In this document: piece by piece, positions 6,893 through 13,252 of the stretch
How the letters are laid out: every line of letters starts with the position of its first letter
Numbering within the stretch: position 1 is the first letter of the stretch
Origin: a virus
Strand: one strand, 5' to 3'
Virus record (IMG/VR): IMGVR_UViG_3300010400_000058
Location: 1 to 20,962 of that record
DNA length: 20,962 bases
The notes under the pieces: generated by a model
The model's database searches: none
Told to the model about the DNA's origin: nothing
Seen by the model: only the letters and a program-made list of their open reading frames with translations
Translations under genes and position numbers: made by a program

Positions 6893-7263
6893 GCCTCCTC
6901 TTCATCCGGGGCATTGATCTCTACGACACGCGCGAGCTGGAGATCCTCGTCGACGGCGAGGGCCTCTGCGTGGCGAACGCCTGGAACTGGGGCTCGAACC
7001 ACAAGCGCCCGGAGCTCTTCCGGATCTACCACAAGCGGACCGGGCTGCCGGTCGGGCCCCACTATGTCTCCCTCACGCTCGCGGATCACGCGCTCCGGTC
7101 GCTGCTCAAGATCCCCAACGCCAAGCAGGTCTGGAGCGAGGACCTCGCCTTCTTCCACGCGAACCGCTGGGTGAAGGCCTGGGTCGACCAGAACATCGGC
7201 CGGGCCGGAGATCTGGTCGGCGGCGAGTGGGTCGACGAGAAGGGAAAGCCGGTGAGGTCATGA
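6889..7263 (+). CDS. Phage protein of unknown function
   Basis: A 124-residue protein from GTG 6889, coupled to the DUF1643 gene by a GTGA overlap and preceded by GGAGG. It is rich in aromatic and charged residues (W-N-W-G-S-N-H-K around 37-44, F-F-H-A-N-R-W-V-K-A-W around 88-98) and looks like a compact soluble domain. No cysteine cluster, membrane segment or known catalytic motif is visible, and I do not recognise a family. It is supported by uniform G/C third positions and by tight coupling on both sides. Confidence 0.7.
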   Translation: MSLLFIRGIDLYDTRELEILVDGEGLCVANAWNWGSNHKRPELFRIYHKRTGLPVGPHYVSLTLADHALRSLLKIPNAKQVWSEDLAFFHANRWVKAWVDQNIGRAGDLVGGEWVDEKGKPVRS

Positions 7264-7496
7264 GCCGCCCTCGCCGGCCGCTGGCCCTGGCCTTCCAGGA
7301 CACCAAGGTCGTCTGCCCTCGGTGCCCGGACGTCACGCTGCAGTACTACGGCAAGCCGGACTGGATCGCGTTCGTTCGGGACTCGAGGCCGGTCCGCTTC
7401 TGGTGCCCGAAGTGCGAGTCGAAGTTCGATGCGACCGTGAAGATCGGCACGACGCCCGAAGAGGACGATCGGTCGCTGACCGAGGTAAAGAAATGA
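7260..7496 (+). CDS. Small zinc-ribbon protein
   Basis: A 78-residue protein whose ATG overlaps the previous stop (ATGA). It contains C-P-R-C (19-22) and C-P-K-C (49-52), a C-x2-C-x26-C-x2-C zinc ribbon in which beta-strand residues (L-Q-Y-Y, F-W) fall between the knuckles. The N-terminus is basic and the C-terminus acidic. This kind of ribbon can bind nucleic acid or serve as a protein-interaction module, and there is no basis for a specific function. It is the last gene before a 262-base stretch that appears not to encode protein. Confidence 0.7.
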   Translation: MSRPRRPLALAFQDTKVVCPRCPDVTLQYYGKPDWIAFVRDSRPVRFWCPKCESKFDATVKIGTTPEEDDRSLTEVKK

Positions 7497-7503
7497 CGAT
7501 CGC

Positions 7504-7641
7504 GGGGCGACGAATCGAAACCGCTGTGGCTGAGGGCCGGGAACGTAGGCACTGCCACCCGCGGAAGGGCGCTAATACCGCCCGTGGAGGTGAAGGCCTC
7601 CAACGCCTTGACCATACGACCCGGTTCGATTCGTCGGCCCC
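7504..7641 (+). ncRNA. Candidate structured RNA closed by a long terminal stem
   Basis: The stretch 7497-7758 shows no convincing gene. CGACGAATCGAA (7508-7519) is perfectly complementary to TTCGATTCGTCG (7625-7636). The helix extends outward by GGGG (7504-7507) with CCCC (7638-7641) across one bulged G, and inward by CCG (7521-7523) with CGG (7622-7624) across one bulged A, giving about 19 pairs. Enclosed hairpins include GTGGC/GCCAC (7526-7530 with 7554-7558), GGGCG/CGCCC (7567-7571 with 7579-7583, loop CTAATAC), and either GGAGG/CCTCC (7586-7590 with 7597-7601) or AAGGC/GCCTT (7593-7597 with 7605-7609). The multibranched fold resembles a riboswitch, ribozyme or small RNA; I cannot match it to a known class. 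It could also be the leader of the XRE gene at 7759. Confidence 0.5.
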
Positions 7642-7667
7642 CGGTCGCCAGGAGGCCCTGAGGCTCA

Positions 7668-7677
7668 CCCCCCCCCC
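7668..7677 (+). repeat. C10 homopolymer in the intergenic leader
   Basis: Ten consecutive C follow the folded region and precede the XRE-type gene by about 80 bases. It is the second 10-base homopolymer within 1.5 kb. Confidence 0.85.
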
Positions 7678-7758
7678 ATCTGAGATCGAGATCCTCGAGT
7701 GGCCACCGCTTCCCGTTCCGCTCATTCCAAGAAACCTAGATTGAAGGAGATCACGCAC

Positions 7759-8100
7759 ATGCTCACGTTCGGACAGCGCATCAAGCAAGCCCGCCTGGCG
7801 AAGGGCTGGACGCTCGAGAAAACCGCCAAGGCGGTCCGGTCCCACAAGGGCTACATCTCGGGCATCGAGAACGGCAAGGTGAAGGCGCCGTCGCCCAAGA
7901 TCATCCCCCTCCTCTGCTCGAAGCTGGAGCTGCCCCTCACGGAGCTGATGGCGCTCGCCTGGTGGGAGAAGCGGCCCAAGGCCGTCACCGCGATCGCGGC
8001 CCACGAGCTGCTCTCCCTGGTCCGGGAGGAGGAGGCGAAGCAGAAGAGCGACGAGAGCCAGGTCCTGCCGCCTTCGGCGCCGGCGAAGGAGGCGGTGTAG
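7759..8100 (+). CDS. XRE-family helix-turn-helix regulator
   Basis: A 113-residue protein from ATG 7759 with GAAGGAG about 9 bases upstream. Residues 4-63 form a Cro/CI-type HTH_3 domain: F-G-Q-R-I-K-Q-A-R, then W-T-L-E-K-T-A-K-A-V, the turn and recognition helix S-H-K-G-Y-I-S-G-I-E-N-G-K, and the L-C-S-K-L-E-L-P closing helix. The C-terminal 40 residues are charged and flexible with no peptidase or ligand domain, so it is a small regulator rather than a LexA-like repressor. It binds DNA in the cytoplasm and may control this early region. The long structured leader in front of it suggests RNA-level control of its own expression, which is inference. Confidence 0.85.
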   Translation: MLTFGQRIKQARLAKGWTLEKTAKAVRSHKGYISGIENGKVKAPSPKIIPLLCSKLELPLTELMALAWWEKRPKAVTAIAAHELLSLVREEEAKQKSDESQVLPPSAPAKEAV

Positions 8101-8104
8101 GACC

Positions 8105-8410
8105 ATGAACCTTTGCGAACCGTGCAGGAAGGAGCTCGGGACGCCCGAGATCGACGACTTCTTCGAGGCGATGAAGAAGGAGGCCGCATACCAGCGCGAC
8201 CGATGGGCCGAGAAGGGAGACGCCGGAAAGACCTGCGCCGACTGGTTCTGGCTGATCGGCTACCTCGCCGGCAAGGCGCTCCACAATCCGGGCGGCAACC
8301 GCGAGAAGAAGCTCCACCGGATCATCACCGTCGCGGCCGCGGCCTGCAACTGGTGGGCGGCGGTCCAGGGGAAGACCAGCATGCGGCCCGGCACCGTGCA
8401 GAAGGAATAG
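8105..8410 (+). CDS. Conserved phage protein, function unknown
   Basis: A 101-residue protein 4 bases after the XRE gene, with AAGGAGG upstream inside that gene. It carries D-x-G-K-T-C-A-D-W-F-W-L-I-G-Y-L-A-G-K-A-L-H (about 39-60) followed by a helical R-I-I-T-V-A-A-A-A-C-N-W-W-A-A-V segment. I recognise this W-F-W-x-I-G-Y-L-A-G-K-A-L-H pattern from many short phage hypothetical proteins in replication regions; their function is unknown. The protein seems all-helical and soluble. A single C-E-P-C pair lies at the N-terminus (4-7) without a matching second pair, so zinc binding is doubtful. Confidence 0.75.
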   Translation: MNLCEPCRKELGTPEIDDFFEAMKKEAAYQRDRWAEKGDAGKTCADWFWLIGYLAGKALHNPGGNREKKLHRIITVAAAACNWWAAVQGKTSMRPGTVQKE

Positions 8411-8413
8411 GCC

Positions 8414-8629
8414 ATGAACGTGATCGTGTCGCTCAAGGACTGGAACGCCATCAGGAAGTACATCCGACAGGAGCGAGGCGTCTACTTCGGCTCCTTCGGG
8501 ATCCCCGGCCGGATGAGGCAGACCTGGCGCGAGGAGTACTCGAAGGCGGATCCCGAGGGCTACAAGACGTTCGAAGCGGCTGAGAAGGCAATCTCGCGCG
8601 GGCGGTCCGCGCGAGTCGGAACTCGATAG
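8414..8629 (+). CDS. Small protein of unknown function
   Basis: A 71-residue protein from ATG 8414 with AAGGAA upstream. It has an N-terminal strand (V-I-V-S-L), a helix with K-Y-I-R-Q-E-R, a Gly-rich F-G-S-F-G-I-P-G-R turn (26-34) and a basic C-terminus. The sequence does not match a family I know. It sits in a run of short co-directional genes and has the same codon habit as its neighbours, which supports it as a real gene. Confidence 0.6.
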   Translation: MNVIVSLKDWNAIRKYIRQERGVYFGSFGIPGRMRQTWREEYSKADPEGYKTFEAAEKAISRGRSARVGTR

Positions 8630-8643
8630 GAAAGGAGATCCCA

Positions 8644-8988
8644 GTGGCGGAAACGACGGAGAAAGGCGAGGGCCTGAAGAAGCTCAAGCAGGCCCGGCTG
8701 CCGGGGCTGACCAAGGGCAAGGCCGGCGGTCCGATCAAGAAGGTCCAGGAGGTGGAGGACGCGGCGACCGCGTGGGACCAGAAGGTGAAGGAGCGGATGG
8801 AAATGACCAAGGACGAGGTCAAGCTCCACAACGCGCTCCTGACCCTGATGGAGAAGCACAAGATCCCCGAGTACCGCCTGGGCAACACGATCTTCCGCCG
8901 CACCGAGGGCAAGCGGAAGGTGAAGCGGGTCCGCGTCACCGACGAGGACCAGGTCGAGGCGGACGAGAAGGACGAGGCGGCCGAGTAA
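8644..8988 (+). CDS. Small charged protein upstream of RuvC, function unknown
   Basis: A 114-residue protein from GTG 8644, preceded by AAAGGAGA. The N-terminal 45 residues are rich in Lys and Gly and probably disordered. Residues 45-80 look helical (V-K-L-H-N-A-L-L-T-L-M-E-K-H-K). Residues 82-104 form a strand-turn-strand ending in basic K-R-K-V-K-R-V-R-V, and the tail is strongly acidic. The region around Y-R-L-G-N-T-I-F-R-R resembles small phage proteins encoded immediately before RuvC-like resolvases. The stop TAA shares its last base with the RuvC start, so translation is probably coupled. Confidence 0.65.
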   Translation: MAETTEKGEGLKKLKQARLPGLTKGKAGGPIKKVQEVEDAATAWDQKVKERMEMTKDEVKLHNALLTLMEKHKIPEYRLGNTIFRRTEGKRKVKRVRVTDEDQVEADEKDEAAE

Positions 8989-9461
8989 TGTCCCGCTTCG
9001 TCCTCGGTCTCGATCCCGGCACCCACTTCGCCGGCTACGCGCTGATCGATGTCCGTCGTCCTGGGCTCTACCGAGCCCAGGCGATGGGCACGATCGTGAT
9101 GCGGGACGGCCCGCTCCATACGCGCCTGGCCCAGGTGATGGGCGAGCTGATCCCCATCCTCGACCAGGCTCGCGAGAAGAACGCGGAGTGCGTGGTCGAG
9201 CGTCCGTTCGTGAACAAGAACCACATGGCGACGCTCGCGATCGCCGGGTGCCGGGCCATTTGTCTCGCGCTGATCGGCGGCGCCGAGCTGCGCTTCACCG
9301 AGTACTCCCCGCAGACCTGGAAGCGGATCACGGGCAAGGGCAACGCCCAGAAGATCGAGGTCGCCAACGTCGTCAAGCGGATCCTCAACCTGGATTTCGA
9401 TCCGCCGCTCGACGCGGCCGACGCGGCCGGCATGGCGATCTATCACGCGCACACGAGCTGA
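8988..9461 (+). CDS. ruvC-like: RuvC-like Holliday junction resolvase
   Basis: A 157-residue protein of the usual size for RuvC. The RNase H-fold active site is complete: D9 in L-G-L-D-P-G-T-x-x-x-G-Y, E71 in V-V-E-R-P-F, and D142 and D145 in L-D-A-A-D-A-A-G-M-A-I-Y-H-A. The Y-S-P-Q-T-W-K segment (106-112) and the G-K-G-N-A-Q-K turn (116-122) are typical of phage members. The enzyme would cut four-way or branched DNA made by the recombination module or left before packaging. ATG 8988 overlaps the previous stop by one base. No RuvA or RuvB is visible, as usual for phages. Confidence 0.92.
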   Translation: MSRFVLGLDPGTHFAGYALIDVRRPGLYRAQAMGTIVMRDGPLHTRLAQVMGELIPILDQAREKNAECVVERPFVNKNHMATLAIAGCRAICLALIGGAELRFTEYSPQTWKRITGKGNAQKIEVANVVKRILNLDFDPPLDAADAAGMAIYHAHTS

Positions 9462-9510
9462 GGGGCTAGAGAGAGAGTTCGGAAGGCAGAGGGTAGGAGA
9501 GAGAGGCATT

Positions 9511-11001
9511 GTGGCAGACCAACAGGATCCTGCCGTAGTCCAGGAGAAGGGGCTCGTCGGCTCCCTTCTGTGGGCCGACGCACGCCAGGGCGAGCGCTTC
9601 AAGATCTCGAAGGAGATCACCCGCGGCTGGGAGCCGTTCGTCATTCCCCAGCACCGGATCATCCTCGCGGCGCTCGAGACGGTCCTCAGCCGCGAGGCCC
9701 AGTGCGATCTCCCCATGCTGCACGGGGAGCTCGCCGCCACCGGGAAGCTCGCGGAGGTCGGCGGCGCCGACGCGCTGGTCGGGCTCATCCAGGAGCTTCC
9801 CAATCCAGATCATTCCGAGAGCTACGCGAAAGGCGTCGTCCGGCTGGCCAGCCGTCGCAAGGCCCTTCGACTCATCAAGCAGGTGAACGACCTGGTAGTG
9901 AAGGGCGAGGACCTGAACGGCGAGCTCGAGGAGCTCGCCCTCGCCACCATGGAGGCGACCGAGATCTCGAGGACCACGAAGAAGAAGACCTGGGAGGAAA
10001 TCACCGGCTCACCAGTCGTCCACGGCGAGCAGCTCCTCCGGGCCGCGGAGACGCCCCTCGAGTATGTCGTCGACCCGATCGTCCCGCGCGGATACCTCAC
10101 CCAGATCCACGGCCCGCCGAAGGGCGGCAAGTCGAGCTTCACGCTGTTCCTGGGGGTCGCCACCAGCATGGGAATCTGGCCCGAGAAGGCGCTCCTCCAG
10201 AGCAAGGCGCAGAAGGTCCTCTACCTCACCTGGGAGGACATGCTGCCGCTGATCTCGAAGCGAATCCTGTCCTACGCCCGAGGCCTCGGGTCGAACGGGA
10301 TCCCGCCCAACCTACACGTCGTCGAGATGCCGCTCCTCCTCATGAACGTCGCGGAGCATGCCCAGGCGCTCGAAGAGAAAATCGCAAGCGAGCGCTACGA
10401 CCTGGTCGTGCTCGACACCATCAGCCACGCCCACGGCGTCGACGAGGACAAGGCCTCCGAGATCAAGCTCGTCATGCAGATCCTCCAGCGCATCGCCAAG
10501 AACTGCCGCTGCGCGATCATGTACGTCCACCACCGGAGGAAGAACGGCGAGGGCGTCTCGATGTCGGAGCGCGGCCGCGGATCGACCGCGATCGGGGCCG
10601 CACCGGTCTCGATCATCGACTGGGGCGACCGCGGCGACGGCGATATCACGCCGGTTTCCATTACGTCGAAGTTCGACTACCGGGCGAAGTGGGAAGTCGA
10701 GTACATCCGCCAGAACGACGACGCCGTCCGGTGGGAGATCCGCGAGCAGGAATCCAACAAAAAGAAGCGCGGCGGCGGGACCGACGGAGTCTTCAAGGTC
10801 ATCCAGGAACTCTCCGTTGCAGCCGGCGGGGGCGAGATCCCGGGCAAGCAGATCGTCTCCGTCATGGCCGATCAGGGGGTCTCCAAGACCCACGTCTACA
10901 GGCATCTCCACTCGCTTCAGGAAGCGATGGCCATCACTTCGGTGGTCCGTGGAAACGCGACGTTCTACCGGCTGAACTCGGTGAAATGTGACGCTAAATA
11001 A
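9511..11001 (+). CDS. Replicative helicase: DnaB N-terminal-like domain fused to a RepA/AAA_25 ATPase
   Basis: A 496-residue protein from GTG 9511 with AGGAGAGAGAGG upstream. Residues about 5-125 follow the DnaB N-terminal pattern (E-K-x-L-V-G-S-L-L, P-Q-H-R-I-I-L-A-A-L, L-P-M-L-H-G-E-L, L-A-E-V-G-G-A-D-A-L, Y-A-x-x-V-V-R-L-A-S-R-R). Residues about 180-400 are a RecA-fold ATPase of RepA type: Walker A G-P-P-K-G-G-K-S-S (201-209), Walker B L-V-V-L-D-T-I-S (298-305) and a H-H-R-R sensor (340-343). A winged-helix region ends the protein (about 425-490). It should be the phage replicative helicase or initiator. The fusion replaces the usual DnaB motor. The stop TAA lies at the edge of the repeat block that may be its target. 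Confidence 0.85.
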   Translation: MADQQDPAVVQEKGLVGSLLWADARQGERFKISKEITRGWEPFVIPQHRIILAALETVLSREAQCDLPMLHGELAATGKLAEVGGADALVGLIQELPNPDHSESYAKGVVRLASRRKALRLIKQVNDLVVKGEDLNGELEELALATMEATEISRTTKKKTWEEITGSPVVHGEQLLRAAETPLEYVVDPIVPRGYLTQIHGPPKGGKSSFTLFLGVATSMGIWPEKALLQSKAQKVLYLTWEDMLPLISKRILSYARGLGSNGIPPNLHVVEMPLLLMNVAEHAQALEEKIASERYDLVVLDTISHAHGVDEDKASEIKLVMQILQRIAKNCRCAIMYVHHRRKNGEGVSMSERGRGSTAIGAAPVSIIDWGDRGDGDITPVSITSKFDYRAKWEVEYIRQNDDAVRWEIREQESNKKKRGGGTDGVFKVIQELSVAAGGGEIPGKQIVSVMADQGVSKTHVYRHLHSLQEAMAITSVVRGNATFYRLNSVKCDAK

Positions 11002-11057
11002 CTCGTCCCAAAACTCGTCCCATCGGGATTTGGAGTGTGGGACGAGAACTCGTCCCA

Positions 11058-11094
11058 CGTCCCATCCCTCTAGGAGAGGGAGAGGGATGGGACG
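11058..11094 (+). repeat. 14-bp perfect inverted repeat within the repeat block
   Basis: CGTCCCATCCCTCT (11058-11071) is exactly complementary to AGAGGGATGGGACG (11081-11094) around a 9-base purine loop. The right arm merges with a TGGGACGAGT box. No T-run follows, so a cruciform or protein-bound structure is more likely than a terminator. Confidence 0.8.
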
Positions 11095-11123
11095 AGTTAC
11101 GACGGCAAACATGGAACGAGTTT

Positions 11124-11152
11124 TTGAGACGAGATTTTCGGGTTTGAAAAAT
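11124..11152 (+). promoter_or_regulatory. Candidate sigma-70-type promoter for the HerA-like gene
   Basis: TTGAGA (11124-11129) and AAAAAT (11147-11152) are separated by 17 bases; they match the -35 and -10 consensus at 5 and 4 of 6 positions. It lies in the AT-rich flank, overlaps a variant box at 11125-11134 and points toward the GTG start at 11217. Confidence 0.35.
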
Positions 11153-11216
11153 CTCTGAATGTTTTGTGGGCCTGCAAGAGCAGGTCGGAATCAGGTTCGG
11201 AAGGGAGGGTACGGCG

Positions 11217-13034
11217 GTGGCGAGAATCGAGATCGGGCGCGCGGATAAGAGGGCGGTCCACTTGGACTTGGACGTCCTCCTGCGGACGCGGGCCCTGGTG
11301 CAGGCCAACAGCGGCGGCGGCAAGTCCTGGCTCGCCCGGCGCCTGGCCGAGCAGCTCTTCGGGAAGGTGCCCGTCTGGATCATCGACCCGGAGGGCGAGT
11401 TCAACACGCTGCGTGAGGACGGCAAGTTCGATTTCTTCCTGGTCGGCAAGGGCGGCGATACGCCGGCGGATCCGCGCACGGCGGAGCTCGTGGCCCACAA
11501 GCTCCTCGAGCTGGGCGCATCGGCGGTGTTCGACCTCTACGACCTGAAGCCCCAGACGCGCCACCACTGGGTCCGCGTCTTCCTCGAGGCCCTGGTCAAC
11601 GCGCCGAAGTCGCTCTGGCGGCCCCTGATCCTTATGCTGGACGAGGCCCACGTCTACGCCCCCGAGAAGGGCCAGGGCGAGAGCGAGGCCTTCGGCGCCG
11701 TTCAGGACGTCGTCACGCGCGGGCGAAAGCGCGGGATCTGCCCGATCCTCTACACGCAGCGCCTCGCCAAGCTCTCGAAGAACGTGTCGGCCGAGCTCCT
11801 CAACCGCCTGGTCGGGATGACGTTCGAGGGCGTCGACGTCGACCGGGCCGCGGAGGTCCTCTCCGTGCCCAAGAGCGAGCGCGAGGGCTTCAAGGTCGAG
11901 ATCAAGTCCCTCGAGCCCGGGCAGTTCTACGGCCTGGGCCCCGCGATCGCGAAGGACCGCACGCTCATCATGGTCGGGCCCGTCGTCACCTCGCACCGGG
12001 AAGTGGGCTCGAAGAAGTTCTCGGCCGAGCCCCCGCCGCCGTCGGAGAAGATCAAGGCGCTGCTCCCCAAGCTGAAGGATCTCCCCCAGGAGGCGGAAGC
12101 GAAGGCGAAGACCGAGGCGGAGCTCCGCGGCGAGATCCGGTCGCTCAAGGCGCAGCTCGCCTCGAGGCCGAAGGACCCCACCCCCCTCCCGGCCCCGGCC
12201 CCCGTCCCCAAGCCCGTCCGGGTCGAAATCCCGGTCATCCCGCCCGCGCAGCTGGTCCGCCTCGAGAAGGCGATGGCGAACGCCGTCACGGCTGCCGGCA
12301 AGTGCGACAGCATCGCCGTCATGCTGCGCGGCTTCTCCGATCTGGTCACCGAGAATGTGAAGAAGATCGAGCAGCGGGCCCGCCGGCCCGAGCCGGTCCT
12401 CACCCCCATCCCGGCGCACGGCGCGAAGGTCAAGCCCATGCCGACGCCGGCAGAGTCGGTGTCCCAACTACAGACGTCTGCACTCCTGGCCCGCGTTCCC
12501 TTCTGGCCCGTTCCGTTCCTGCCTTCAGCCGATCGCGACACCACCGTCTCCCGTCCCCAGCTCCGGATCCTCCAGGCCCTGGCCATGTTCGAGGCCCTGG
12601 GCTTCAGCGAGGTCCCGCGCACGTGGATCGCACCGCTCGCCGACACGACCTGGAAGTCGAGCGGCTTCGAGAAGAACGTCTCGACGCTGAAGACCGGCGG
12701 ATACGTCGACGTGGGCAGCCCGGGCAACCTCCGGATCCTGTCGCCCGGGCGCGGCGAGGTCGGCGATCAGCCGGCGCCGACCCACGAGCTGCTCCTCCAG
12801 AAGTGCGCCGCGGCGATCTCCACGCCCCAGGCCGCGATCCTGAACAACCTGGTCCAGGTCTATCCCCAGGACCTCGACCGCGAGGAGATCGCGGCCAGGT
12901 CCGGCACCACCGTCACCTCAAGCGGATTCGAGAAGAACATGAGCACGCTCAAGACCGCGGGCATGATCGAGATCTCCGGCAAGGGCCGGGCTCGTGCCGC
13001 GGCTTGGCTGTTCGCTGAAAGGAGAGAGGCATGA
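11217..13034 (+). CDS. HerA/FtsK-like ATPase (DUF87 type) with duplicated C-terminal winged-helix motifs
   Basis: A 605-residue protein from GTG 11217, chosen for the GGAAGGGAGGG about 8 bases upstream; GTG 11166 is also in frame but lacks a site. The N-terminal ATPase has Walker A N-S-G-G-G-K-S (31-37), W-I-I-D-P-E-G-E-F (54-62), Walker B L-I-L-M-L-D-E-A-H-V-Y-A-P (137-149), then T-R-G-R-K-R-G and Y-T-Q-R-L (likely sensor and arginine finger). These match HerA-like hexameric DNA translocases. A Glu/Lys coil and Pro-rich linker follow (about 285-450). Two C-terminal helical modules share S-S-G-F-E-K-N-x-S-T-L-K-T-x-G at 481 and 568, 87 residues apart. No NurA nuclease is adjacent. It may move or load DNA at the neighbouring repeat block. 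Confidence 0.82.
   Translation: MARIEIGRADKRAVHLDLDVLLRTRALVQANSGGGKSWLARRLAEQLFGKVPVWIIDPEGEFNTLREDGKFDFFLVGKGGDTPADPRTAELVAHKLLELGASAVFDLYDLKPQTRHHWVRVFLEALVNAPKSLWRPLILMLDEAHVYAPEKGQGESEAFGAVQDVVTRGRKRGICPILYTQRLAKLSKNVSAELLNRLVGMTFEGVDVDRAAEVLSVPKSEREGFKVEIKSLEPGQFYGLGPAIAKDRTLIMVGPVVTSHREVGSKKFSAEPPPPSEKIKALLPKLKDLPQEAEAKAKTEAELRGEIRSLKAQLASRPKDPTPLPAPAPVPKPVRVEIPVIPPAQLVRLEKAMANAVTAAGKCDSIAVMLRGFSDLVTENVKKIEQRARRPEPVLTPIPAHGAKVKPMPTPAESVSQLQTSALLARVPFWPVPFLPSADRDTTVSRPQLRILQALAMFEALGFSEVPRTWIAPLADTTWKSSGFEKNVSTLKTGGYVDVGSPGNLRILSPGRGEVGDQPAPTHELLLQKCAAAISTPQAAILNNLVQVYPQDLDREEIAARSGTTVTSSGFEKNMSTLKTAGMIEISGKGRARAAAWLFAERREA
12471..12482. repeat. Copy 1 of CAGACGTCTGCA palindromic motif
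   Basis: CAGACGTCTG is a perfect 10-bp palindrome inside the HerA-like coding region. The same 12 bases recur in an intergenic gap at 15974-15985. Confidence 0.6.
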
Positions 13035-13252
13035 CCCCGCCCCGCATCGATCCCGAGCCCGAAGTCGTGACGAAGGCAAAGCCCTGCCCGTTCTGCGAGC
13101 GCACCGAGCTCGGCATGCTCTCCGTCCCGGAGATGAGCAAGGACGGCCCGATCCGCGCGTGGTTCATCTACTGCAAGTTCTGCAAGGCCGACGGCCCGCA
13201 GGACTGCAGCCCGGTGTACGCCGTCGAGCGGTGGAACCGGAGGCCTCGGTGA
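13031..13252 (+). CDS. Lar-like restriction alleviation protein
   Basis: A 73-residue protein whose ATG overlaps the HerA-like stop (ATGA), with AAAGGAGAG upstream. It shows the Lar family pattern: K-P-C-P-F-C (17-22), a hydrophobic strand with aromatic residues (W-F-I-Y-C-K-F-C, knuckle C48 and C51), a G-P turn and a closing A-V-E-R-W-N-R-R-P. Lar of the Rac prophage modulates type I restriction-modification. Many phage Lar-like proteins have only the zinc ribbon in common with it, so an anti-restriction role is inferred by family. The length is typical for the family. Confidence 0.75.
   Translation: MTPPRIDPEPEVVTKAKPCPFCERTELGMLSVPEMSKDGPIRAWFIYCKFCKADGPQDCSPVYAVERWNRRPR

Larger units (their letters stand above)
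11001..11155 (+). other. Putative replication origin or multi-site operator: repeated TGGGACGAGT boxes
   Basis: The 10-bp box TGGGACGAGT (reverse ACTCGTCCCA) occurs at 11001-11010, 11013-11022 and 11088-11097. A 9-bp form occurs twice as a tail-to-tail pair (11038-11046 and 11049-11057), and close variants lie at 11112-11121 and 11125-11134. The pair forms the 20-bp inverted repeat TGGGACGAGAACTCGTCCCA. From about 11110 to 11165 the sequence becomes AT-rich, unlike its surroundings, and contains GAGATTTTC/GAAAAATCTC (11131-11139 with 11146-11155). Iteron-like boxes beside an AT-rich element and directly after a replicative helicase gene are the usual form of an origin. A regulator-binding region is the alternative. 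Confidence 0.6.

Noticed and set aside
7567-7583. 16S rRNA-like string (GGGCGCTAATACCG)
   Set aside because: The match is limited to one hairpin and its loop; flanking sequence shows no further rRNA likeness, so coincidence is likely.
7571-7613. Twister ribozyme (CTAATACCGCC start)
   Set aside because: The highly conserved downstream twister segments are not found in either the normal or a permuted order that I could build.
7622-7650. tRNA-like T-loop (GGTTCGATTC) followed by a CCA
   Set aside because: The flanking bases do not form a T stem, no acceptor partner or anticodon arm fits, and the bases are better explained by pairing with 7508-7523.
7493-7744. 83-codon frame with an ATGA overlap with the previous gene
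   Set aside because: About a third of its third positions are A or T, unlike the strongly G/C-biased neighbours; it spans the long complementary arms of the RNA fold and a C10 tract, and no protein motif is seen. Translation of the first codons is not excluded.
8451-9803. Long open frame on the minus strand (450 codons)
   Set aside because: It crosses four well-supported + strand genes, including RuvC with a complete active site.
11001-11057. CRISPR array
   Set aside because: Repeats are only 9-10 bases, in both orientations, with irregular and very short gaps.
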